From NCBI GenBank assembly GCA_937862845.1, contig CALMCK010000073.1, positions 1 through 8,461 on the forward strand: DNA of 8,461 bases, in the 5' to 3' direction. The DNA comes from an uncultured Burkholderiaceae bacterium. Its GTDB lineage: Bacteria; Pseudomonadota; Gammaproteobacteria; Burkholderiales; Burkholderiaceae. The notes beneath the pieces were generated by a model, which was not told the origin of the DNA, searched no databases, and was given only the letters and a program-made list of their open reading frames with translations. A program made the translations under genes and the position numbers. Positions 1 to 6,472 of this stretch are shown here, one piece after another; the stretch's first letter is position 1, and every line of letters begins with the position of its first letter.

Positions 1-727
1 CCGTGGCGGCGGCGTGGCGATTGAGCAGCACGCCAAAATCGTCGCTGCCAGACGCATCAATCACTCGGTCATCGCCCGCATAAATCAATAAAGTCGGCAT
101 GTCAAAACAACGCGCATGCTGACGCACCACGTCACCGCCATCGCGCATCATGCGTGCCATGCGCGGGCTAATCCACGCATGATTGAGTGCGTCACTGCGA
201 TAATCCGCGACGATTTTGGCATCGTGCGACACATGGGCAGGATCGACTGCTTTGGACTCGATGGGCTTGTTTTTAAACAGCAGCAGACCCATGTTAATCA
301 ATATTTTTTGAAACAGATTCATCCGCACACGCAGCGCAGGTGAGCTGAGCACCAAGGCCGCAGGTTTTAAGCCATGCGTCGCCACCGCCAATGCCGCCAC
401 CAAACCGCCCATGCTGTGTGCCACCACAATGGGTCGCTGCCCCGTGCGTCGCATCAACTCATCAAACATTTCCATCAAATCCGTCACCAAAGTGTCGTCC
501 GCAGCCATAAAACCACGCGCGCCCTGCGACAGCCCATGCCCGCGTGCATCGTAGCCCCAAACATCAAAACCACCCGCGACCAAATGCGCAGCGACATGCT
601 CATAGCGACCGATGTGCTCGCCGTAACCATGCACCAACAACACAGGAATGCCCGCACCGTCGTGCCAATGGCGCACCGACAACTCAAGCCCATCGGACAG
701 TTTAAAATTCGATTGCTCTGTTTGCAT
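1..727 (-). CDS. Alpha/beta hydrolase, monoacylglycerol lipase/lysophospholipase-like (C-terminus cut by window edge)
   Basis: The frame is open from an ATG at 727 down to the window edge, giving 242 residues without a stop. It reads as a serine hydrolase of the Hydrolase_4 (monoglyceride lipase/PldB-like) group, which cleaves ester bonds in monoacylglycerols or lysophospholipids. Visible signs are the oxyanion-hole segment HGYGEH (33-38), YDARGHGLSQG (59-69) typical of this group, the nucleophile elbow AHSMGG with Ser105, and the acid segment GDDRVID (218-224) with the likely catalytic Asp220. The catalytic His should lie in the missing C-terminus. The elbow starts with Ala instead of the usual Gly. 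No signal peptide is seen, so it is probably cytosolic. The start is well supported: a strong AGGAGG at 739-734 lies six bases upstream, inside the end of the preceding gene. Its ATG shares one base with that gene's TAA stop (TAATG), so translation is probably coupled. The family is confident; the substrate is inferred. Confidence 0.88.
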   Translation of the reverse strand, partial: MQTEQSNFKLSDGLELSVRHWHDGAGIPVLLVHGYGEHIGRYEHVAAHLVAGGFDVWGYDARGHGLSQGARGFMAADDTLVTDLMEMFDELMRRTGQRPIVVAHSMGGLVAALAVATHGLKPAALVLSSPALRVRMNLFQKILINMGLLLFKNKPIESKAVDPAHVSHDAKIVADYRSDALNHAWISPRMARMMRDGGDVVRQHARCFDMPTLLIYAGDDRVIDASGSDDFGVLLNRHAAAT

Positions 728-1605
728 TAAAGCCCTCCTTTACGTGATGAATCACGACGCTCCTCAATCCAATTGGGATGTTTCCAGAAAACCCGCACAT
801 CCTTGAAATGCCAAGCATCGCGCCACATGGCAAAAAACTCGGCCAATGACAAAACAATGGGATTGAACGTGGTCGGCTGTCGAGGTCCGATGCCGTAGAC
901 GATTTTACCCGCATTTTCTTCGCTGATAAACGTGCCAAAAATCTTGTCCCAGACAATCAGCACACCGCCGAAGTTTCGATCGATTTGCAATGGGTTGCTG
1001 CCATGGTGCACTCGGTGGTGCGACGGCGTATTGAACACCGCCTCAAACCAGCGCGGCATTTTTTGCACCGCCTGCGTGTGAATGAAAAACTGATACACCA
1101 GATTGAGCTCAATCGCGACGAGCGCCGCTGTTTTATCAAAACCCAACAAAGCCAACGGCAGCCACCACAGCATGGCCGTGCCTGTGAGGTCAACGATGAA
1201 GTTTTGCCGCAATGCGGTTGAGAGATTAAAGTTCAGTGAGCTGTGGTGTATCACATGCGACGACCAGCACCAGCGTACCTTGTGCAATATGATATGAAAA
1301 ATCCAAAAGACAAAATCAGTGATGAAAAACAACGCCAAAGCCATCCACCATGAATGCCCCCAGTGCAAGCCCAAGCCGAATTGCGCCACCCAGTCATAAA
1401 TGACGAGCACAAAAAACACCACCGCCACGCCGTTGGTTAATTTATACATCACGCCGCTGGAGATGTTCGCGACCGATTCCTTAAAATCATAGATGCCCGA
1501 CACACCGCGCCGTCGCCAATACCACGCTTCAAGCAACACCATGCCTGTAAAAAACGAACCAAAGACCATAATAAATTGTATGGTGTGGCTAAAATTGCCC
1601 GCCAT
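727..1605 (-). CDS. Sterol desaturase/fatty acid hydroxylase superfamily membrane protein
   Basis: This 292-residue protein is an integral membrane di-iron oxygenase of the fatty acid hydroxylase superfamily. In 292-residue numbering the iron-binding histidine boxes are HIILH (104-108), HVIHH (117-121) and HRVHH (197-201), with a further His at 176. Hydrophobic stretches near 9-27, 58-76, 85-104 and 144-172 fit the multi-span fold that puts the His boxes on the cytoplasmic face. The C-terminal part (GPRQPTTFNP, then a Trp-rich MWRDAWHF segment) resembles bacterial proteins related to alkylglycerol monooxygenase, which cleaves ether lipids; that substrate is inference. Two in-frame ATGs exist, at 1611 and 1605. 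I chose 1605 because the AGGAG at 1616-1612 is six bases from it but directly abuts the first. The gene is divergent from coaBC and shares a TAATG junction with the downstream hydrolase, so the two probably act on one lipid pathway. Confidence 0.88.
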   Translation of the reverse strand: MAGNFSHTIQFIMVFGSFFTGMVLLEAWYWRRRGVSGIYDFKESVANISSGVMYKLTNGVAVVFFVLVIYDWVAQFGLGLHWGHSWWMALALFFITDFVFWIFHIILHKVRWCWSSHVIHHSSLNFNLSTALRQNFIVDLTGTAMLWWLPLALLGFDKTAALVAIELNLVYQFFIHTQAVQKMPRWFEAVFNTPSHHRVHHGSNPLQIDRNFGGVLIVWDKIFGTFISEENAGKIVYGIGPRQPTTFNPIVLSLAEFFAMWRDAWHFKDVRVFWKHPNWIEERRDSSRKGGL

Positions 1606-1611
1606 AGTCAT

Positions 1612-1616
1612 CTCCT
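1612..1616 (-). promoter_or_regulatory. Ribosome binding site deciding the start of the hydroxylase gene
   Basis: On the minus strand the sequence reads TTTTAGGAGATGACTATGGC. The AGGAG directly touches the first ATG (1611), which leaves no room for normal spacing, but lies six bases from the second ATG (1605). The second ATG is therefore the better start, and the protein probably lacks the first two residues, Met-Thr. Confidence 0.7.
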
Positions 1617-1704
1617 AAAATGATTTGTCAGCATTGTACCGCCGATTTTAAGTACGAGCGTTCATTTATACTGTCTCTCGAAGGGTTTTCTCACGTCGAC
1701 AAAC

Positions 1705-1713
1705 TGTTATAAT
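1705..1713 (+). promoter_or_regulatory. Extended -10 sigma-70-type promoter for coaBC-dut
   Basis: The sequence TGTTATAAT contains a perfect TATAAT (1708-1713) preceded by the TG of an extended -10 element (1705-1706). The -35 region is weak: TTTTCT at 1686-1691 with a 16-base spacer matches the consensus poorly, as is common for extended -10 promoters. Transcription would start near 1720, leaving a short leader of about 20 bases that holds an AGAGG ribosome binding site (1731-1735), five bases before the coaBC ATG. The rest of the divergent region (1617-1704) must also hold the minus-strand promoter; I see only weak candidates, such as TATAAA around 1667-1672 read on the minus strand. Confidence 0.6.
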
Positions 1714-1740
1714 TGCGCATTCATCTCTCCAGAGGCAGAC

Positions 1741-2949
1741 ATGCTCCACGGCAAACACATCATACTCGGCATCACAGGCGGCATCGCCGCCTATAAAAGC
1801 GCCGAACTCACGCGCTTGCTCAAAAAACGCGGTGCGCGCGTCACCGTCGTCATGACCGACGGCGCCAAAGAGTTCATCACATCCCTCACCTTCGCCTCGC
1901 TCACAGGCGAGCCCGTGTACGATAATCTCTGGGAAAATAAATCAGGCACGGGCAGCAACATCGCCCACATCAACCTCACCCGCGACGCAGACGCCCTCAT
2001 CATCGCCCCCTGCACCGCCAATGTCATGAGCAAAATCGCCCACGGTGTCGCCGACGACTTACTCACCAATCTCATTCTCGCGCGCGACCCACTCAAGTGT
2101 GCGATGGCCATCGCCCCCGCCATGAATGTACAAATGTGGCACAACCCCGCCACACAGCGCAATCTGCAACACATCAAAAGCGACGGCATTCACGTGTTTG
2201 GCCCCGCATCAGGTGAGCAAGCCTGCGGCGAAATCGGTGCTGGGCGCTTACTCGAGGCCGTCGATTTGGCCAATGCCATTGAGCAATTATTCGTTCCACA
2301 AAGCCTTACCAACAAAAAAATCCTCATCACCGCAGGCCCCACATTTGAAGCCATCGACCCCGTGCGCGGCATCACCAATCGCTCCAGCGGCAAAATGGGC
2401 TACGCACTCGCCCACGCCGCCGCCAGCGCAGGCGCACAGGTGACGCTGGTGAGCGGCCCGACTGCGCTGCCGATACCCCACGGTGTCAGCCGCATCGATG
2501 TCGAATCCGCCGATGACATGTTGCAAGCCTGCCTTGCACACAGCGCCGCGTCTGACGTGTTCATCGCCGTCGCTGCCGTCGCAGATTGGCGCGTCGCCGA
2601 GCCCGCCACCCAAAAGATTAAAAAACAGCACAGCGACGACGTGCCCACCTTGCAGTTCATCCAAAACCCTGACATTTTGCACACCATCGCCTCTCAAGCA
2701 AACCCTCCCTACTGCGTTGGCTTCGCCGCAGAGTCCGAAAACCTCATCGAGTTCGCCAGCGCCAAACGCCTCAAAAAAGGCATTCCACTGCTCATCGCCA
2801 ACAACGGCCCCGCCACTTTTGGCGCCGATGACAACCAAGTGGTACTGATAGACGAGAACGGCGCGCATGAGTTGCCCAAACAAAGCAAAGCCGCGCTGGC
2901 ACACACTCTGATGGCACAAATCGCCCAACGTTTAATAAGGAAATCATGA
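1741..2949 (+). CDS. coaBC: Bifunctional phosphopantothenoylcysteine decarboxylase / phosphopantothenate-cysteine ligase
   Basis: This 402-residue cytosolic enzyme carries out two successive steps of coenzyme A synthesis. The ligase joins cysteine to 4'-phosphopantothenate using CTP, and the decarboxylase gives 4'-phosphopantetheine. The N-terminal FMN-binding CoaC half (about 1-185) shows GITGGIAAYKSAEL (10-23), the active-site His76 in IAHINL, the PAMN motif (126-129) and the flap ACGEIG with Cys162. The C-terminal CoaB half (about 190-400) shows ITAGPTFEAIDPVRGITNRS (196-215) followed by SGKMG, AAVADWR (278-284), KIKK (292-295) and GFAAESEN (327-334). Length and domain order are normal for bacteria, so both activities should be present. 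The start follows AGAGG with five bases of spacing and a strong extended -10 promoter. The TGA stop overlaps the ATG of dut by four bases (ATGA), so the two are co-translated; coaBC-dut adjacency is common in proteobacteria. Confidence 0.97.
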   Translation: MLHGKHIILGITGGIAAYKSAELTRLLKKRGARVTVVMTDGAKEFITSLTFASLTGEPVYDNLWENKSGTGSNIAHINLTRDADALIIAPCTANVMSKIAHGVADDLLTNLILARDPLKCAMAIAPAMNVQMWHNPATQRNLQHIKSDGIHVFGPASGEQACGEIGAGRLLEAVDLANAIEQLFVPQSLTNKKILITAGPTFEAIDPVRGITNRSSGKMGYALAHAAASAGAQVTLVSGPTALPIPHGVSRIDVESADDMLQACLAHSAASDVFIAVAAVADWRVAEPATQKIKKQHSDDVPTLQFIQNPDILHTIASQANPPYCVGFAAESENLIEFASAKRLKKGIPLLIANNGPATFGADDNQVVLIDENGAHELPKQSKAALAHTLMAQIAQRLIRKS

Positions 2950-3392
2950 ACATCGACATCAAAATCCTCAATGACAAAATCAAAAATCAACTGCCCGCCT
3001 ATGCCACACAAGGCAGCGCAGGACTTGATTTGCGAGCCGCCATCGACACCGCCATCACACTCGAACCTGGTCAAACCGCGCTCATCCCGACGGGCATGGC
3101 GATACACCTTGACGATGCCAACTACGCCGCGTTGATACTGCCGCGCAGCGGACTCGGTCACAAACACGGCATTGTGCTGGGCAACCTCGTCGGCTTAATT
3201 GACTCCGATTATCAAGGCGAGCTCATGATTTCCACATGGAATCGCGGCCAAACCGCATTCACCATCGAGCCATTTGAGCGCATCGCCCAGCTGGTCATCG
3301 TACCCGTCGTGCAAGCGACGTTTAATCTCGTTAGCGAATTCGACCAGTCCGACCGTGGCGCAAGCGGCTTCGGCAGCACAGGCGTTAAATAA
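2946..3392 (+). CDS. dut: Deoxyuridine 5'-triphosphate nucleotidohydrolase (dUTPase)
   Basis: This 148-residue protein hydrolyses dUTP to dUMP and pyrophosphate, which keeps uracil out of DNA and supplies dUMP for thymidylate synthesis. All five motifs of the homotrimeric dUTPase family are present in order: GSAGLDLRA (23-31), PRSGLG (66-71), GLIDSDYQGEL (83-93) with the catalytic Asp, RIAQLVIVP (112-120), and the P-loop-like C-terminal arm RGASGFGSTG (137-146). Length matches the usual 148-152 residues. The ATG overlaps the coaBC stop, and AAGGA at 2937-2941 lies four bases upstream inside coaBC. The 40-base gap to purH has no obvious terminator, so purH may be transcribed from the same message. 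Confidence 0.97.
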   Translation: MNIDIKILNDKIKNQLPAYATQGSAGLDLRAAIDTAITLEPGQTALIPTGMAIHLDDANYAALILPRSGLGHKHGIVLGNLVGLIDSDYQGELMISTWNRGQTAFTIEPFERIAQLVIVPVVQATFNLVSEFDQSDRGASGFGSTGVK

Positions 3393-3432
3393 TCACTTCG
3401 TTTTAAAATCCACTTCATACATTAGGACTCCC

Positions 3433-5028
3433 ATGATTCAAACCGCCCTTCTCTCCGTCTCTGACAAAACAGGTGTGCTCGAACTCGCACAAGCCCTGCA
3501 CGCACGCGGCGTCAAACTTCTCTCGACAGGCGGCACCGCCAAACTGCTCGCAGACAATGGCCTGCCCGTCATCGAAGTCGCCAACCACACGGGTTTCCCA
3601 GAAATGCTCGACGGTCGTGTGAAGACTTTGCACCCCAGCATCCACGGCGGCTTGCTCGCGCGTCGCGATTTACCAGAGCACATGGCCGCGATTGCGGCGC
3701 ATGGCATCGAGACCATCGACATGCTCGTGGTCAATCTGTATCCGTTTGAAGCAACAGTGGCCAAAGCCGATTGCACTCTCGAGGACGCCATCGAAAACAT
3801 CGACATCGGCGGGCCCGCCATGGTGCGCAGCGCAGCGAAAAACTGGCGCGACGTGGTCGTGCTCACCGATGCGGCACAGTATGCGCAGGTGCTCAGTGAG
3901 CTCAACACAAATGGCGACGTCTCTGACACCACCAAATTTAAATGCTCCGTCGCGGCATTTAACCGCATCGCGCAGTACGACTCAGCGATCAGCAACTACC
4001 TCTCCACACTCGACGCCGAGACACGCGACGTCAACGCACGCGCCGAATTTCCCGCGCAACACAACGCGAATTTAATCAAAGTTCAAGACCTGCGCTACGG
4101 CGAAAATTCTCACCAGTCCGCCGCACTCTACCGCGACCTGCACCCTGCTCCCGGCTCACTGGTCACTGCCGTGCAGTTGCAAGGCAAAGAGTTGAGCTAC
4201 AACAACATCGCCGATGCAGATGCCGCATGGGAATGCGTCAAAGAATTCAGCGCACCCGCCTGCGTCATCATCAAACACGCCAATCCATGCGGCGTCGCCG
4301 TCGGCGCGAGCCTCGGCGAAGCTTATGACAAAGCCTTGAAAACCGATTCCACCTCAGCATTCGGCGGCATCATCGCCTTTAACGGCGTGCTCGATGGTGC
4401 GGCCGCGGCCGCTGTCGCCAAGCAGTTCGTCGAAGTGCTCATCGCCACCGATTACACCGCCGAAGCACTGGCAATTTTCAAAGCCAAAGCCAATGTCCGA
4501 GTGCTCAAAATCGATTTGTCGCTGGTACAAAAATCAGGCAGTGACTGGCAACAAGGCCGCAATGCGCAAGACATCAAACGCATCGGTTCAGGCCTACTGA
4601 TTCAAACCTCCGACAACTTCGACGCGCCACTCGCTGATTTAAAAATCGTCACCGAGATCAAGCCGACCGCGCAACAAATGGATGACTTAATGTTTGCTTG
4701 GAAAGTCGCGAAATTCGTCAAATCCAACGCCATCGTCTACTGCGCGGGCGGCATGACGCTCGGCGTCGGCGCAGGCCAAATGAGCCGCCTCGACTCCGCC
4801 AAAATCGCCTCGATTAAAGCCGCCGCCGCAGGCCTGAGCTTGAGTGGCAGCGCCGTCGCCTCCGACGCGTTTTTCCCCTTCCGCGACGGCCTCGATGTCG
4901 TCATCGACGCAGGCGCCAGCTGCGTGATTCAACCCGGTGGTTCCATGCGCGACGACGAAGTGATTGCTGCCGCCAACGAGCGCGGCATCGCCATGGTGTT
5001 GACGGGCGTGCGTCATTTCAGACATTGA
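3433..5028 (+). CDS. purH: Bifunctional AICAR formyltransferase / IMP cyclohydrolase
   Basis: This 531-residue enzyme completes de novo purine synthesis. It transfers a formyl group from 10-formyltetrahydrofolate to AICAR and then closes the ring to give IMP. The N-terminal MGS-like cyclohydrolase domain starts at TALLSVSDKTG (4-14) and has STGGTA (31-36) and HPSIHGG (67-73). The C-terminal transformylase domain has LRYGENSHQ (220-228), the catalytic pair Lys281-His282 in KHANPCG, DSTSAFGG, SNAIVY, FFPFRDG and the terminal GVRHFRH. Length matches the family (about 529 in E. coli). I chose the ATG at 3433 because the family begins there and AGGA (3424-3427) lies five bases upstream. The reading frame stays open back to 3274, but that stretch lies inside dut in another frame. 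The gene ends just before a hairpin terminator. In Burkholderiales purH often lies between fis and ruvC; fis is not upstream here. Confidence 0.97.
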   Translation: MIQTALLSVSDKTGVLELAQALHARGVKLLSTGGTAKLLADNGLPVIEVANHTGFPEMLDGRVKTLHPSIHGGLLARRDLPEHMAAIAAHGIETIDMLVVNLYPFEATVAKADCTLEDAIENIDIGGPAMVRSAAKNWRDVVVLTDAAQYAQVLSELNTNGDVSDTTKFKCSVAAFNRIAQYDSAISNYLSTLDAETRDVNARAEFPAQHNANLIKVQDLRYGENSHQSAALYRDLHPAPGSLVTAVQLQGKELSYNNIADADAAWECVKEFSAPACVIIKHANPCGVAVGASLGEAYDKALKTDSTSAFGGIIAFNGVLDGAAAAAVAKQFVEVLIATDYTAEALAIFKAKANVRVLKIDLSLVQKSGSDWQQGRNAQDIKRIGSGLLIQTSDNFDAPLADLKIVTEIKPTAQQMDDLMFAWKVAKFVKSNAIVYCAGGMTLGVGAGQMSRLDSAKIASIKAAAAGLSLSGSAVASDAFFPFRDGLDVVIDAGASCVIQPGGSMRDDEVIAAANERGIAMVLTGVRHFRH

Positions 5029-5035
5029 TGACTTG

Positions 5036-5069
5036 AGACACGGAGACAATCATTTTTTCTCCGTGTTTT
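5036..5069 (+). terminator. Rho-independent-type terminator after purH
   Basis: A perfect 9-bp inverted repeat, ACACGGAGA (5038-5046) and TCTCCGTGT (5058-5066), encloses an 11-base loop. In RNA the stem can extend by a G-U and an A-U pair at 5037/5067 and 5036/5068. The 3' arm runs into a short T tract (TTTT at 5066-5069), followed by A/T-rich sequence. It lies ten bases past the purH stop, so it probably ends the coaBC-dut-purH transcript. The short T tract makes efficiency uncertain. Confidence 0.72.
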
Positions 5070-5153
5070 AATTTGCGTTCTAATCAATCAAATTAAAATC
5101 AAAATTAAACCTGTCAATTGTTTGTCATTGTTTGTTTGAGTTATAAAGTTTTT
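5070..5153 (+). other. A/T-rich leader of the channel-like gene with short direct repeats
   Basis: This 84-base region is clearly richer in A and T than its surroundings. It holds two short direct repeats: AATTAAA at 5091-5097 and 5103-5109 (12 bases apart), and ATTGTTTGT at 5117-5125 and 5127-5135 (10 bases apart). Candidate promoter boxes are poor; a TTGTCA at 5122-5127 and a TATAAA at 5142-5147 are only 14 bases apart. No good Shine-Dalgarno sequence precedes the ATG at 5154. The region probably contains the promoter of the next gene, but I cannot place it firmly. Confidence 0.35.
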
Positions 5154-5828
5154 ATGAAACCAACCCGTTATTATTTTCTCACCTACTTTAAACGCGTGCC
5201 CTCCGCATGGTTGCTTATTGTTCAACTGTGTATTCTGATTTCACTGCCGTTGTACAACAACAGTTTTGAAGAGCAAGCCATGTCCTGGTTGCTCGGCACA
5301 CTCGCTTTGATTATGGTCGCATTGGTGATTCGCAACAGCCCGATTTTCACCAAAACAGGCATGACGCTGGTGGTGCTGGCCATGACGCTGTCGATATGGG
5401 CGGTTTTATCAGGCCGAGAAGACCTGCTCGCCTACGCGCACATCTGTGAAGCATTCGTGTATTTTTATGGCGCAGCCGCCATGGCCATGTACATGTTTGA
5501 TGACCACGAGGTCACACGCGACGAGTTGTTCGCCGCTGCTGCGGTGTTCACTCTGCTGGTGTGGGGCTTCGCATTTTTGTATTCGGTTTGCCAGCAATGG
5601 TATCCAGGCAGCTTCACCGCCTCAGTCGATTCTGACGCGCCGCGTTCTTGGCTCGATTTATTGTTTTTAAGTTTCGCCATTTTAAGCGGTGTCGGCATGA
5701 GCGATATTTTGCCTGTGTCGCCGCCTGCTCGCGTTTTGACCGCCATAGAAATGTTTGGCGGCGTGATGTATTTAACCCTGGTGGTCACGCGCTTGCTCGG
5801 CATGGCCAATGGCAAACTCAAGCGATAA
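5154..5828 (+). CDS. Six-helix ion channel-like membrane protein with an altered K+ selectivity filter
   Basis: This 224-residue inner-membrane protein has hydrophobic helices near 19-34, 43-60, 69-86, 94-115, 125-146 and 194-214. Between the last two lies a pore-loop-like stretch, LDLLFLSFAIL (167-177), followed by SGVGMSD (178-184) and ILPVSPPARVLTAIEM (185-200). The layout and the PVSPPAR...RLLG end match the pore module of bacterial Ion_trans_2 K+ channels, where the filter is usually T(V/T)GYGD. Here M182-S183 stand in place of Tyr-Gly, so ion selectivity is doubtful. No regularly spaced Arg/Lys voltage sensor is seen in the fourth helix, and no cytoplasmic RCK domain follows. I chose the ATG at 5154; an in-frame ATG at 5118 would add 12 residues (start MFVIVCLSYKVF) and lies within the A/T-rich leader. 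Neither has a clear ribosome site. The gene sits between purH and ruvC, behind a terminator, so it probably has its own promoter. The family is fairly likely; the function is unknown. Confidence 0.75.
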   Translation: MKPTRYYFLTYFKRVPSAWLLIVQLCILISLPLYNNSFEEQAMSWLLGTLALIMVALVIRNSPIFTKTGMTLVVLAMTLSIWAVLSGREDLLAYAHICEAFVYFYGAAAMAMYMFDDHEVTRDELFAAAAVFTLLVWGFAFLYSVCQQWYPGSFTASVDSDAPRSWLDLLFLSFAILSGVGMSDILPVSPPARVLTAIEMFGGVMYLTLVVTRLLGMANGKLKR

Positions 5829-5902
5829 CAATGATTTCCCCAATGACTCGGTTGATGCATTCCCCTCACTTTGACACAGAAAGTACGCACTAAAAAACAA
5901 CA

Positions 5903-6472
5903 ATGACAACCCCAACATTCACCCGCCTCCTTGGCATCGATCCCGGCCTGCGTTTCACAGGCTTTGGCGTGATTGATGTGCACCACCACACCATGCGTTA
6001 TGTTGCCAGCGGTGTGATTAAGGTTGTGGGTGAGGCGTTGCCTGAGCGGTTGCGCTCGTTGATGGATGGTGTGCATGAGGTGATTGACACATATGCGCCG
6101 CATGAGTCGGTGATTGAGAAGGTGTTTGTCAATGTCAATCCGCAATCGACGTTGTTGCTCGGTCAGGCGCGTGGTGCGGCGATTGGCGCGTTGGTTTTGA
6201 AAGATTTACCGGTGCATGAATACACGGCGTTGCAATTAAAAAAAGCGGTGACAGGGCACGGCAAGGCGCACAAAGAACAGGTGCAAGAAATGGTCACGCG
6301 TCTGCTTAATCTACCGCGTGCGCCGCAAGCGGATGCGGCGGATGCTTTGGCGGCGGCGATTTGCCATGCGCAAAACCGCGTGCAACTCGCGGCATTATCG
6401 GGCAATGATGCGTTGGCAGGCTTGAGCCGCAAAGGCGTGCGAATCAAGAATGGGCGATTGGTGTCTTTATGA
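5903..6472 (+). CDS. ruvC: Crossover junction endodeoxyribonuclease RuvC
   Basis: This 189-residue protein is the Holliday junction resolvase, a dimeric RNase H-like nuclease that cuts four-way junctions during recombinational repair with the RuvAB branch-migration motor. The four catalytic acids are visible: Asp13 in GIDPG, Glu72 in IEKVF, and Asp144 and Asp147 in QADAADALA. The conserved block VNVNPQSTLLLGQARG (76-91) and the basic tail KGVRIKNGRLV are of the Burkholderiales type. The N-terminus is about six residues longer than in E. coli. The ATG at 5903 has no clear Shine-Dalgarno sequence; the preceding bases are A-rich. The stop overlaps the ATG of the PIN gene (ATGA). ruvA and ruvB, usually next to ruvC in this lineage, are absent from the window. 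From about 6000 on, the gene is rich in G and T on the coding strand, unlike coaBC and purH. Confidence 0.96.
   Translation: MTTPTFTRLLGIDPGLRFTGFGVIDVHHHTMRYVASGVIKVVGEALPERLRSLMDGVHEVIDTYAPHESVIEKVFVNVNPQSTLLLGQARGAAIGALVLKDLPVHEYTALQLKKAVTGHGKAHKEQVQEMVTRLLNLPRAPQADAADALAAAICHAQNRVQLAALSGNDALAGLSRKGVRIKNGRLVSL

Noticed and set aside
374..730. Plus-strand open frames at 116-343 and 374-730 in the first part of the window.
   Set aside because: They are antisense shadows of the minus-strand alpha/beta hydrolase, which has clear catalytic motifs; the shadow proteins are His/Arg-rich without family features.
2287..2928. Long open frame (213 codons) antisense to coaBC.
   Set aside because: It is Gly/Ala/Val-rich as expected for the reverse of a C-rich coding strand, has no recognisable motif, and lies wholly over a well-conserved gene.
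3274..3432. In-frame N-terminal extension of purH of 53 residues, starting inside dut.
   Set aside because: The extension lies inside dut in another frame, does not resemble the PurH family, and the ATG at 3433 has a good ribosome site and begins where the family begins.
4399..4412. 14-bp palindrome GCGGCCGCGGCCGC inside purH.
   Set aside because: It encodes a run of alanines within a normal part of the enzyme and is explained by GC-rich codons; no sign of a functional site.
5118..5153. Earlier ATG for the channel-like protein, adding 12 residues.
   Set aside because: It lies in the A/T-rich leader with repeats and has no ribosome site. The ATG at 5154 (MKPTRYY) gives a normal cytosolic N-terminus, though the choice is not certain.
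5871..5876. Perfect TTGACA that could be a -35 box for ruvC.
   Set aside because: No reasonable -10 box lies 16-18 bases downstream, and a start there would fall at or after the ruvC ATG at 5903.
5465..6145. Open frame (226 codons) antisense to the channel-like gene and ruvC.
   Set aside because: It spans the intergenic gap and two genes on the opposite strand, is rich in His/Asn/Thr, has no known motif, and both sense genes are well supported.
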